Under the pieces are notes generated by a model. The model worked only from the letters and a program-made list of their open reading frames with translations. It did no database searches and had not been told where the DNA came from. Position numbers and translations under genes: made by a program. Shown piece by piece: positions 29,384 through 42,195 of a DNA stretch of 64,000 nt (positions are counted from its first letter, which is position 1; each line of letters begins with the position of its first letter). Source of the DNA: Scleroderma bovista (taxonomy: Eukaryota; Basidiomycota; Agaricomycetes; Boletales; Sclerodermataceae); assembly GCA_037178675.1 (NCBI GenBank), contig JAYMGJ010000314.1:1-64000 (forward strand). The letters are read 5' to 3'.

Positions 29384-32300
29384 TCAGCGCAACCTGTCAT
29401 AGCCATGAGCCGGAGACCCAGGGTGCATCCTTCCCCGCCCCGCCCCCGCGTTTGCAGCCGTATTCGCGTCCGTAACAGCATCGAGCGATTCCCGACTCGA
29501 CATCCATGCCGGATCATTGTCCTGCGGATCGTACCGAACGTACCCACCACCACCTCGCGATTGCGAGCCCTGGGACGAAGTACGCCCAGGCACACTGTAC
29601 CGCGGATTCGACCCATGCGACGACGCCGTCGATGTGCGTCCCGGCACACCGTATCGTGGGTTAGACCCAGCAACACCCGGCACTTCAGCCGGGGTGTTGT
29701 ACCGCGTACTCGCCGACCCCGCAGTACCAACAGCTTCGGGGGGAATACTGTACCGCTGGGAAGAGGAAGCGAGATCTACTGGCGTTTGCGTACGCATTGC
29801 AGGTGTCATACCCGCTGCGCTGCGGCGGCGCTCGTCCAGCGTTGACTGCGAGGGACTTGAAGGTCGTAAAGTGGGATCGCGAGAGATCGGCGGCGCGGGG
29901 TACATCAGGCCAGCGGGTGTTGGCGATGTTGGATATGTAAGACTCGTCTTCCGCCCACGTGAGGATCTCTCTTTCTGGCGTTCGCCATGCTGGCTCCTCC
30001 TGTCTCTATTCCTATCCATGTCTCTCTCCCATTCACGTTCGGCGACAGGATGAGGCTGCGACTGTTGAGGCGCATAGTATGACGAGTAGCGCTGGGAACC
30101 TGGGCGTAGATTCGAAGGAATCACCGGATCCTGTGCGCCTCCTGAGGGAGCGCTACCCGCACTTATGCTCGGTGGAGCATACCCAATAGGAAACTGACCA
30201 TCGTGCAAAACATTAAAATTCCGACCCTGTCCGTACCCCGGCATCAAGCCTGGGTTGGAGAAGACTGGTGAGTTTGGGACTGTCGGTACCAAGGGAACTG
30301 GTGATGATGACCTGTGTATAGGTCCCGTAGGAGGGGGAATGGGGAGCGGCATATTGGCATGATCGGGACTTAGGAGTCCAGGAGCAGCACCACCGGTGAT
30401 CGTTCCGCGCGACGGCGCATCAGAAGGGGGAGCAGACTATTTGCCAAGAATAGCAAAGTATTTCATTTTGTACCGCGAGGAACCAAAAACGAACAAGGTA
30501 AAGTCAGCCATGTCACCCCACACCCATAAAAGCAATGGCTCAAAAAAGGGAGGATACAAAAAATAAGAGGATGTGTTCTTACTGGAGACTCGACATTTAT
30601 CTCGGGCACAGAGCTATCTGAACTGTAGTGGGATCTGTCGTGGCGCCCCTGAGAGTGGGGTCGAGATGCTGACTGACCCCGTCCGTGGCGCGGTGAGATT
30701 GGCCGGGGATCAGAGGAAGGCAGAAGCGGGGCCGGTGTCGTTATTTGTGATGGCTGGTACCCATGAAGTGTGCTGCTGGAGGCTTGGGACCGCACCTACA
30801 CATCGACAATCAAAAACCGTAACCGTAACCTACTTCCTGAACTGGGAAGCTTCACGTACCTGGCCAGTAGACCCTTGGCGTCTCCACTCTTCAACCTTGG
30901 TGGGGTCAGAGTAGCGAAGCTGGTCTGCGAGTTGTTGATTTGACCTTCGACTCCTGTGACTCTCTTGTCGGCGTAAATTTGCATCATTGTCTGAATCCCT
31001 GCGATGAACCCCACTCTGAGACGGCCCAGCCATGGGCGGATATTCTGCTGATCGCTCTGAACGCATGCTTGCATCCTCATGGATGACGCTCAAGCCTTGC
31101 AGACGATCACGGTCGCGTTCGCGCCGCCGCTGGCCAGTGTTCGGTAATCCTACAAGGTCCCCGAGTTGGGATATCGTCGAGGCAGACAACCGGGTCGAGG
31201 CTATTGAATCGGTGGAAGAGCGACGATGTGTTGGAGGTCGAAATGGCTCATAAGCAAAATCCCGCGTCTTGATGCCTTCATGTTCTGATGGTGGTCCTAG
31301 CGTCCGTTGTGACGGAGATGGCGACGGTATTCGATGCAGTTCGTGAGGAGGTGGAAGATTAATGTTAGAATGAGCGTCCGCAGTGGGTATATATCCATCT
31401 GGTAGGATGTGGATCTCGGCATGATTTGCAGTTGGCGCACCATTTCGAGCAGACATTGGACGGCCGTACGCAGAGGCGGGACGTGACGGGTGACTAGTAG
31501 TTGATGCGAATGACGTAGTAATGCCAGGCGGTAGTACAGGTACATCTGAGACCGCGATTGGTGCAGGCATGCGTCGCAGAGTGCCCTGGCTGTCCGAATC
31601 TGAACTACGGTGACCATGTGTGTACCCACCGCGCTGTTCCAAGCTGGGAGTCTGTGGTCTATGAACCTCAGGAGGAGCCGCGACAGGGGGCGGCGGCTCA
31701 CGTGGTTCACTTTCCTCTTCGAGGTCGTCACGGGCTGCCAACAATCTATCGACCGTACTGGCAGCGATACCGCTCATTTCTTCACGTACATTGTCGATAC
31801 CGATAGCATGACCTTCTCGATAGCCCATGCGACGACCACGACGGATACCTTCCTCAAAGCCCAGTCTTCGGCCCTCCTCTCGCGCGAGCTCGATGAGCCT
31901 CTCCTCGTTTAGTCTTCGTGCTTTGGAGCGTGCGGCTGCAGCAACGGCCTCGGCGTCGTCACGCTGAGCCTCGATGGCTCTTACGATGCCTTGCGCACGC
32001 GAAATTTCGCTTTGCGCATTTTCTAACTGCAGCTTGTACAACCGCAGCTCCTCCTGCGCACATGCAGCGTCTTGTTGTGCGGCAATCCGCGCTTCGTTGA
32101 TCGACTTAGCACGTGCGACCGTCTCCTCGATCCGCCGCTCTACATCAAGCGCTCGCCGGCTTTCCTGTTCAAGTCGGTCAAATACTGTGTAGAGTACCTT
32201 TCGAGATTGTCGGTTCTCATATTCCTCGTTGATAAGTAAACGGAGGAGGTCACGAGGTGACAGTGCAGAATGGGCGCGCTCGCGCTGCCTGCGAAACTTT

Positions 32301-32515
32301 TGACTTGGACCACGGGTATATTGCCTAGATAGTTCGATGCCTTCATTGAAAGGCGAGAGAAGCGCTGTGCGCGGTGACAGAGTGCCAAGTTCGGATTCGG
32401 GGGTATCGGACCTAAAAGAGATCGATCCTGAAGTCGGTAACAGGGCTTTGGGGGTAAATGGGGCTTACTGTGGCGGGGGATTATGCCCTTCAGGAGTGGG
32501 CCATAGCTGGGACAT
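29384..32515 (-). CDS. Coiled-coil, Ser/Pro/Arg-rich protein of unknown function (954 aa)
   Basis: This minus-strand gene has four exons: 32515-32469, 32411-30860, 30795-30583 and 30436-29384. All junctions are GT-AG and keep frame, giving 955 codons with the stop. The N-terminal third is predicted coiled coil (VFDRLEQESRRALDVERRIEETVARAK, ELRLYKLQLENAQSE) and leads into a Gly/Arg-rich heptad-like stretch (EEGRRLGFEEGIRRGRRMGY). The rest is low-complexity Ser/Pro/Arg/Tyr with repeated NPRYxVPGRTS motifs near the C-terminus (about 29,560-29,640). I recognise no catalytic domain. The long disordered tail suggests a scaffold or regulatory role, but this is a guess. It is divergent from the uL1 gene, with 359 bp between start codons. 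Confidence 0.8.
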
Positions 32516-32874
32516 ATTACTCTGCGAGAACCAGCTGCCGATGAGCGCTCCAGAGAATGGGGGAAGTGGCCTACCTTTAGAAGTACCACTGTGTAGATAA
32601 TACACTAAGTGCAAGGATACAGGATAGTGTTATGAACAAGAGATACCACAGCTGATAACAAGTCGGGGAGCATCAGCTCGACCACGCCTTGATGAAGCTT
32701 GAGGCTCTCAGGTAAGCACGACTGTGACTCAACGGAGACAAGTTGCAATTGTGACAGGGTATCACGTGACAGGGAGCGTGTGTGACATAGATTAGTCATG
32801 TCACGCTGTATATCTTTTTAGTCGCCACTCTGAACCTTATTTTTCGTGTCATCAAGACTCTCAACAACAAAAGC
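32516..32874. promoter_or_regulatory. Shared divergent promoter region
   Basis: This 359-bp space separates the start codons of the coiled-coil gene (-) and the ribosomal protein uL1 gene (+). It contains a CACGTG palindrome at 32763-32768 and several GTGACA/TGTCACG motifs nearby. That these bind factors is inference; no TATA box is evident. Confidence 0.4.
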
Positions 32875-33788
32875 ATGAGGTATGAGGCTCAGTCCACGCC
32901 GTTGCATCTTGTCGCTGACACACTTCCAGCGGAAAGCTTTCAGTGTCAAGCGTGCGGAGCTCTGTAAAGGAAATTCTCGCCGAGGCCAATGGTGAGAAGA
33001 AGCGCAACTTTGTGGAGACAATCGAACTCCAAATTGGCCTCAAAAACTACGATCCCCAGAGAGACAAGCGTTTCTCGGGAACCGTTAAGTGAGTAAAAAC
33101 CTAGTTTGGTGGTGGCACCCCTTTGACCATTCAACACTCGATAGACTTCCCAACGTGCCTCGTCCCCGCATGTCCATCTGCATTCTCGCCGATGCTGCTG
33201 ACATCGACCGTGCCAAGGCAATCGACCTTGAGTATATGTCCGTTGATGACTTAAAAAAGTAGGTCCCTGTAAATATTCCTCTGATTGCCTGTAACACCTT
33301 GGCAAGGCTCAACAAAAACAAGAAGCTCGTCAAGAAGCTCGCCAAGAAATACGATGCCTTCTTGTCCTCTGAAGCTCTTATCAAACAGATCCCTCGTCTC
33401 CTCGGTCCCGGTCTCTCAAAAGGTAATCCACGACCCTGGTAGCTTTTTGGCGTTATTCACAACCAACCACGTTAGCCGGCAAATTCCCCACGCCAGTTTC
33501 CCACTCCGAGGATCTCACCAACAAGCTCGTCGAAGTCCGTTCGACAATCAAGTTCCAGCTTAAGAAGGTTCTTTGCTTGGGTGTCGCAGTTGGACACGTT
33601 CAAATGACAGATGACCAAGTTCTGGCCAATGTCATGTTAAGTTGGTGTTTTCCTCCTCTTATCTCTCCATCATGGTCTCACATTTCCCAGGTATTAACTT
33701 CTTGGTCTCTCTTCTCAAGAAGAACTGGCAAAACGTCAAGTCACTTCATATCAAGAGCACGATGGGCAAACCTGTCCGTCTGTTCTAA
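32875..33788 (+). CDS. rpl10a: Large-subunit ribosomal protein uL1 (L10a)
   Basis: This protein forms the L1 stalk of the 60S subunit and helps eject deacylated tRNA. Six exons keep frame with GT-AG sites: 32875-32879, 32930-33088, 33145-33258, 33307-33422, 33476-33640 and 33691-33788. The product is 218 aa, the usual eukaryotic length (yeast Rpl1 is 217). Motifs include [56 protein letters not shown] and the C-terminal [16 protein letters not shown]. The first exon is only five bases (ATGAG), as is common in basidiomycete ribosomal protein genes. The start is fixed by the reading [11 protein letters not shown]. Confidence in identity is high. Confidence 0.96.
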
Positions 33789-36700
33789 AAACGGCCTATC
33801 TTTGTGTTGTTATGCTCTGGCGAGATCGTGAGTGGGCTGGATTGTATGTGGTAGGTCTGGAGGATGGGGTCGAGACTGGGCATTGTAATGCAAAACATGA
33901 AGCCCGCACGCTTGGACCAACGGCTTTCGGGTGGTGAAGCCGATTGGGAGCTGATACAATGATACCATAATCTCTGACCCCCCTCCATCTCCCTTCCGTT
34001 ATACTGTGCTCATTCCGAGTTTCCTTTGTAACCTGTTCTGAAATGTATGCTTTATGAACAGTGCTATATGGTACTCTGAGGGTCATCGACGCTGCAAGCA
34101 TACAATACTTTGGTCAGTATTTACGGACAACCATCATGCGTCAAAGCCGGGCCTCACGGCTGGTCATCAAACTATTAAACTTACGGCTACTGCACCCTTC
34201 TGGAATTGCCAACGTCAGTCATTCGCCTCGGTTTCATTTCACAGGAACCTGCCACCCATAGTGACACGCCAACAGAAATCGTTTGATGCCTCGAGTGTTG
34301 CCAGCTGGCTGCGTGCCCCCGCCGATATTCTAACTTGGAACTGAATAGAGTGGCTTGTGCTGATCGAATTCTTGGATCGATGGTGACCATGAGACCTATC
34401 GTCCATGAAAAGTACAACGTATCCAATTTCGCAATTTGCCGTTTGCCATGAGAGGATTGAATTCAGTTTCTCGCAGACAGGAATGTCCAGATAACCCCCC
34501 TTTTCCCCCGCCTGTCGATCTAACGACTGACAACTAACTTAATCCATGCGACAGCCTGTTCTCGGCTGCTGCCAGTACATACAATATACTGATCTATGAA
34601 ACCCACGCACCAACATCTGGCTTGTTCTGAGCCCATAATGTCGCTACCCTTGGCGTGTCCCCCATGAAAATTCGGAAGTGTATGAGAAGCACCCATGGGT
34701 AGCTCAGATGGCTATGCCATAATCCCACAGCGCTACCTATCCGTCCGTCGGCTGAACGGTATTGTGCCAGCACACGTCCGCCCGAATGCCCGTGCTCGGG
34801 TATCATCCTCCTGTAACCTTCATCTTATCCATGTACCGATTCAATGCATATCTCGCTTTGCTGCCAATCGACGAAATGATGAACTTTACTGACTACAAGG
34901 TTAATTCAGTTGCAGAATTGATTCCGACCTATGTTTGGGGTGCATTACATAGTAAACGACCTAGGCCCTTTGTGAGTGTATACAATGATCGTAAGTATTG
35001 TCGGCTGCGGATGATCCATATGATTGTGCGTCGACTGAAGCTTACTCAATCCCTACAATGGTCCCATCGGGATCTGCCATCGAAGGCAACCGGCGCCGAC
35101 GCATAATCAAAGTGCGCAAACTGGACCAGTGACAGGGCCCTGCAGGGTCGAGCTTCGTGACTGTTTCGCGTGCATGACGACGATCCATCATCGTCACTTA
35201 CTCGAAGGGTGCTGTACATAGCATACAGATAGCGTTTGCAATCTGAATGTTGAGCGCTTAACCATGCAGCAGCAGCCTCTCCCAGGCCCCTCTGACGGGA
35301 AACTGCGTTGTAAACTTACCTCATTAAGCAAACTTATCTGATGGATCGAGTCAAACAGGCACTTGGAAAGCGGCGGAGTATGATGATACTTGCGCCGCTC
35401 GAACGAGTTCTACTGGCTAGTTTATCCCCACCTTCCCAGGTGCGACGCGTTTAGTGCGAAGGGGGGTGTTAATGCATTACCCAAGAGATCAGTCAGGAGG
35501 CACAGGATTAAAGTTCGGGCTGCCAAAAACTGACGCTGGCAGTGCGTAGCTAACCGTAACTGGCGAACTTCGTGAGCGGGCGTTAGACAATGTTTCTTAT
35601 CATCACCACGCACGTACCTGCTGTCTCTCCACAGCAGTCCAAAGCCCTCTTCCGGCACCGAACAGAAACCAGTGCATAGATGCATAGTACCTGTATCTGA
35701 TGGCGAAGAATCCGTGACCTCGCAGACACCACTGTAAAAGGTCTGTGTAAAAGTATTTGAATCACATGCCCAAGAAGGGCCGATGCACCGAGGGAGAACA
35801 TTGCCACAAGAGGAGGCGAACTGAACACACCATAATATCAAAGACAAGGCCGACAGCAAGCATCTTCCATCATTAACCGGAAACTGCCTGGAATGAAGCT
35901 TCGTACCCTCCACGAGGCCAACGGCACCACACGTGCATGCGTCACAGACTCACTTGATCTTTGTTCATCCTGCACCGCAGTGATGGAAGCACAGGCTATG
36001 TGCGGAAAGTCGTCGCCGGACTGTGATTTTCAAGTTGGCGCCAGAGTTGATGGATTACTAGAACAACGTTCATGAATGCCACAGGAATGGCGAAGGTACA
36101 TCGGAGTCCACGATGGTGCGATAAAAATCGCGTCATATGTGGATAGCGTCAGCCGTCAACGAAGCACGTAGCCACGTACATGGAGGATGACAGCTTGGGG
36201 GGAGAAAAAACGCACTTCATGTCTACATAGAAGGGATAGTGCTCCTCTGTGTTTTCATTCCATTTGCCGTCATTATTTGCATTTCGGATCTTCGGGGCGT
36301 CAGGCATCCCATGTGTTCGGAGCGGAACGCGTCTCGATAACTAAGTGCGGTGTTAGTATGTACTTTCATGTCATGGTGCAGCATGTAGCTGTGCGAAATC
36401 TTCCATGCCGGGGTGGACTTTGGTTTCCGTGTTCCTAACAGAAAGCCTCGACGAACGTTCAAACGTTCGACGTCGGCCTGTCGCGGCATGCATATGAGAT
36501 GGTAATATGTTTCCATCGTGCCTGTCTACCTTGCCAAGGCAGCGGTGATGGTAGTCAAACCTGATCGAGCAGTGCAAGCCACAGTACGGCTGACACAACC
36601 CAAGGTCATCTTTTCCTGTTTTCTTCGCAACGCGCCGCGTAGGAGCGCCACAACCTTCAATGTCAAGTGCCTGGTGCAACTCGGCGTGAGGCCTGCGCCA

Positions 36701-39700
36701 GATACTCGGAAGCTATTTGCAGTGATGAGTAAAGCGGCTGCATGCAGTGTATACGGACAAAATTTGCCTAGACTCCCACTACTTGCTTGCATTTCGGAAA
36801 ACATGGAAGCTTCTGATCCATGGCCTTCAATTGAACGCATCCGAAGAGTCCTAAGTGGACATGGATACGGTCCCCCCGATGTATGGAAGTCATGGGCGTC
36901 ACGACAACGGCGCTTGTGTGTTCATCGGACGTGTCTGCCACTGCGCCAGCTGTCTGGTTCGACATAGATATATATGTCTTGCACAACAGAATCGCTGGAG
37001 AGAAAGTTCAACAGGTGACAAGCAATCCGCAGCGCTTGGCTTTCCCCCGATCTTTTCTCGAGGGCCGATACCTGGACGCTGGGACAACTACACCATTCAT
37101 GTGTAGCAATCAGTGAGACCTCATAAAACGTTCAGAGTCGAGGCTCGGCATCTCCCTTTGCCCACATTTAGAGTGCTAGGACGGTCTTGGGCCTTGACTA
37201 GAGTTATTATAGGGGGACCTAATATCGGACTTGAAGGTGCCAGTGCCTTGGATCCACTTAACGGGGTAGACTAAAGATACGCACCGTTATCTCTATCACA
37301 AGTTGATGTCGAGTGGCGAGACGGAAACATATAAGAGGTTCATATTGGCTAAATTTGACAAGACGACAACAAGTCACGAGGACTGCCAAATTTTGACAGG
37401 TCGACAACTCTACGACTTATCCTCATATACTAGTTCCATCTTATCACCACCTCTGATTGGAGGACATTATTCGCATGCATCAGTGGAGACTAGTAAGTAA
37501 TGCCAACATTGTGGCTGGTTTGTTTTTGTTATGGCCGTTTTGACGACGATAGGTCAGCAACTTCAGATTGGCATGCACACCGAGCTCGCTCTTGCACCTG
37601 GAGGATACTTAGGTGCAGTACCAGACGTCAGTCAAAATGTCTCACATTCGATCACTCAGTCCAAGAGGATGACTGTTCGTCCCTGAACCTGACGTTAGAA
37701 GCCACGTACGTAAAACACGCCATTATAAGATTAAGACCTAAACGTGGACATTGAACTGGACGAGCCCAAGCAAATATAGAGCGGACAGAGCAACGACGCA
37801 ATGAATTGGGAGGGGTCAGTGACCCCTTGCTGCATCATTGACGCCACTTTTGACAAGTTGCTTGACAATATACCTTCCAAGCCAACTTAGTCTCCCTTTC
37901 CCCTTGACAAAGCGTACGGCCACCGCGGTGGCCAACGGTCCCGTGAACAATGCCGTGACAAGCCAGAGCTAAAAAGCTCAATTCGAAATCTGGGATTACC
38001 CACGCTGTACTAATCACACCAAACCTGACCTTCAGCGCTTTTTTCTTACCAATTCAATTCCGGTGCAAGTAATGCTCCGTCTCGTCTATGTACATACAGG
38101 CGCAAGGTTTGTACGTGTGTGTAACTAATCAGTGTGCATTGTAATTCTGCCACAGCCTCTAGAACGAAACTTATCCTCAAAGGGCGCAAAGTTTAGCCTT
38201 GGGAAAAGAATCCCGCGATGGTCCAGACGTACCTGAAATTCAATGCATGGCGTTACTGCTGTAACAATAGGTAAGTCGGGATAAATTACAATTACATATG
38301 TACTCAAGTTCCGAGACACTTGTCAGACTTGTGGGCAGTTCATACAACTGCTGCCAGCTGCCAGCACAATAACAAAATGCATACAGGCTTATCACGTAGG
38401 TCCAAAGATAAGTCTGTATGTATGTTAATCAAACCTTCTAACGACGCCTATTCCATTCGACGACGGTCAGTCGGGGGTAAACCTGACGGAGGCAAGTTAC
38501 TGTACCCAACAATTGCCACCCCGTTCCTTTTGTCTGCTCTCTTCCCTTTTTCCCCTCCACTCATTATTTGTGGCAGAACTAGCCGTAAAACCATCGAAAT
38601 CGCCAGTCAAAGTGGATCTGTAATGGAACATCCATATGCCGGTTTACATAAATACATATGTTCGCCCACTTTTTGTTCGGCACCCACAAGTATGAATCCG
38701 GCTGTATCACTAAGACGCCACCCATTAGTGTGCTATGCATGTTCACATGATCAACAGATTTGCCAGACTGATTGTTAGAACGTTGATCAGGTCACAGTGG
38801 GCCGGAAAAGTCGGATCGGCGTGATCTTTATGATGCGACGACGATGGGCCGTGATGGGCCAGGTGGAACACGGACTGCACCTGAACCTAGTCAAATTCAG
38901 ACACGAATCTGATTGGCAACGATCACTTTTTTTTATTTTCAAAAGGAAAGGAATACCCCGAAGATTCAAATCAGATTATGGGCACAGGGGACCTCTCCAT
39001 TGATATGATCGCAGCTTCGAAGGTGACCTTGATCACTTAGCGCGGAAAAGTGGACGTACAAAGGCATATTGTATCCCAAGTAGTTGGTGGAGTGGAGCCA
39101 CTGCCAACATTGCCGGTAGTGCATGGCCCATGCATAGGCGGATCTGGAACCGGCATCCGGGGGGAGGATACAGGGATAGTTCCAAGGTACGCATACGACC
39201 CTCACCTGCACACGTGCTAACCACGCAGCACCCTGTGGCACCACCCCATCGTGGCTTCTCTCCGATATAAAGTAGTTTAGGTGCACATCACACTCACACG
39301 ACGAATAGCTTACAGCAAAGTTAGTTTAGTGTCCTCTTGTCCTCGTGGCGCATCGGGACGCAAACTCCTTAGGTGTATCCTTGATACGTACACTGATCTA
39401 GAGTCGCCCCCCGGCTTCCGTGCGCATCGGCGTTTTCTGGACAAGTCTTCAACGGCTAGGCATCCAAGCAGGCGACGTACTTACGTGTGCTATGAATACC
39501 ATTGAGTGCTCACTTTAAGTTCAGTAACCAACGCGAGAGCCGGTTGAAGTAACTAACTGGTGGCATCTTAGTAGGCATGTCAAGCTTGAGGCTCTGGTGT
39601 TCGGGACAACACCGGCCGATGCGCCAGAGTGTATTTCCAAAGTAAATCCAAGGTACGCACGTTGTCGCACACGCACCTTATCGTACCGTCGCACCCAAGC

Positions 39701-42195
39701 GGTTGCGAGCAACGCGAGCACAGAATTAGCTGACAGTGACAGGTGCGCGGCTGATTAGCATAGTATGTACCCGCCTGACTTCGAGGCTAACGCCACTAAA
39801 GCCGAAGAGATCCAGGCAAAGAAATGTCTGCTCGTCGAGCCTCGAACGCCAGCCCCTCCACGACGAGAAAGACCTTTTTGTGAGCCGAGCACATGCCGTA
39901 AGCATTGAGTGCTGATCGCGCCCTGGGACTTTGATCCTAAGCTAACGGTAGTTTGACTTTCTCAGGGCTGTTCTGATGGATCCAGTGTCCAAGTGTATGT
40001 AGTACGTACCAGAGGTCGTAAGCTGGATCAACTTTGTCCATTGAAGAGTACTATGTCGTTGTAACTTGACCTTTCTTGATTTTCGCGCAAGTAAGAAAGA
40101 ACCACAGACGAAGCAGGCAATTGCGTACCCCTCGTGGACTGACGAGTTCGTAATCCATCATGCGACTCATCATCCGTACAGTCGTGGGCTGCGCTATGAT
40201 ATAACAGCAGACGATCTACTAATCTCAGTTCACGCACCCTCTCTCGTACAACTACTTGCCACATACCAAGAAAGTAGAGAGGGCCGAAGAACTGGAGAGT
40301 GGTGCGCAGTTGCGCGCACAGCCAACGTGTCTTGGAAAATGTATTGGAGATTGGCGTGGCGACGCACTACGTGAGTGAGAATGGGAGCAGTAGAAAATAC
40401 AACATACTAAGATAGATACCGACACCGCATCGATGCCCACGCCAATTGCCAAGACTGGAGTCGCATATGCAAGTAGGTATGGCCATCCTGTGCATGTCCA
40501 CATATATCCCATGACGCGGATCTGGACGTGTGGGTAGAGAAGGAGGAGAGGTGGGACTGTAATCATAGCGATTTTAAGAAAGAACGGGAATGGGGGTGCA
40601 GGCGTGTCATTTTCATGCCCCCTGTTCGATCAGACGCGGACACGCGAATGGCCTTGAACGGGGGGCATCGATACATACATGATCGTCATCCGTGTCCTTG
40701 TTCATTTCCTTCCTCTTTCTACTTTATCTACATGTCAGACGATCTGTTCGCGCCGGTGGCACCGGTGGGGGGTGTTGTTGGGCGTGTGGCGAGTGCAGCA
40801 GGCTAGGCTAATCGTGGCAAGTATGTATTTCGATTCAGCTGGCAGGAGGGGGTGAGGACGGAGGAAGAGATGAATGTGTGGGGGTGGCACGCGGTAGGCC
40901 GGGTCTAGACTGGGCAGCAAGAAGAGCACGACAACGACACGACGACGATCGCACCAGCACCCATGAGACCGTGTCGTTGGTGTAAGTGATAGCAATCGGA
41001 GGATGGCCAGGACGTGATAAAGTTCAAGCGCGGAGGGCTTGTGTACATATGATCGCTATTACATTGATATGGTAGGATTGGTTGATCGAAAGGGGGGAGG
41101 TGTACGTGTGTGAACAGCTGTCGGGCTGTGGGAGAGTTTCGTTTGATGCATCACGACGATTGGCACTAACTGAATTTGCTACTCAGACAGGCGAGATGGT
41201 TATGTCAGCTCTGTGAGTGGGAGGTGGTTGATGAATTTTTTTTTCTTGGGTGCAGCGACGATGGCGGCGGAGTGACATGGTAGTACCACACACTGATGAC
41301 GGCGATCTGCGCCGGTGACAAGATGTTTATGACGGCGGGGTGGCGATAAGTGCGAGTACGTGATGAGAAGGGGGGTGGGCAGGGGAGGCCGGAAGAAGGA
41401 GGGGGGCCGCGGCGGACTAGTAATTCCGGGGAGGGAGAGGCCAGTTGGGGCGGTAGAAGTATAGGCGTGTATCCATGGTGAGAGGAAGCAAAGTAGAAGA
41501 TATTTTGCTGCGGCGGGCGGTTTGGTGGCGGGTCCCCGATCAGAAGTCAGAGATCTGATGTATGATAGGCCAATGGTTGTTCTGTGTTTATTTGTGTACT
41601 GAGCACCGTGCGGTCCCGAAAAAGGAGAGGTCGCAGAGGTGCCTGGCCTAGTGGCAAATTGAGCGGTGGGAAGAGTTCCTTCAGACCGCCCAGATGGCTT
41701 GCTACGAGAGCGGAGGGGCCCTTTTGTCGATCCAGGAGGTCCGTGGATGCGACGGAGGTCGGCCGTTGGTGAACTGAGCTTGCAGCACCACTGAACTCAA
41801 CTTTGGCAGCGCTGTCAGGCAGAGAATACTACCGGTGACTACCAACTGAATGGACTCTGCTCTGTAGTCGTTGGGCCCATCCGATTTCGGACGGGCAAAA
41901 GCATCCGTGCCGACAAATGTGCGGAGGAGGCCGGCAACTGCCGAGCACAGATCCAGGAATCGGGAAAGCCAAAACTTTGCCCTATACTGGAATTGGACGA
42001 TCGAAACGAATCTATTGAGTTCGTAAGACCCCCCCTCTTTGTCCTGATTGGGAATACGTTTATTTTTTTTCTCCCGCTGGGTATTACGTATATTATTTTT
42101 GCTGCCGTCTCACTGCCATTTGACATTTCTCGACTCGCTTTGCATTCAAATAAGCCTCCAGTCAAAGGCTCGCATCCCTCAACTCCCTCCTCGAA
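33789..42195. other. 8.4-kb stretch without a convincing gene
   Basis: Only short, mutually overlapping frames without domain motifs or consistent splicing were seen here. The most notable frame is on the minus strand at 35422-35913 (a hydrophobic LLSALSLILWCVQF stretch followed by several cysteines), but its predicted hydrophobic segment is not N-terminal. A CCAAGGTACGCA motif recurs near 39,184 and 39,648 in somewhat similar surroundings. CpG is not depleted here, unlike in the repeat-rich left half. Regulatory or non-coding RNA content cannot be excluded. Confidence 0.5.

Noticed and set aside
35422..35913. Minus-strand 163-codon frame with a hydrophobic stretch and cysteines (possible small secreted protein)
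   Set aside because: The hydrophobic stretch starts about 18 residues in, after charged residues. The frame has no introns or motif, and neighbouring frames are equally open.
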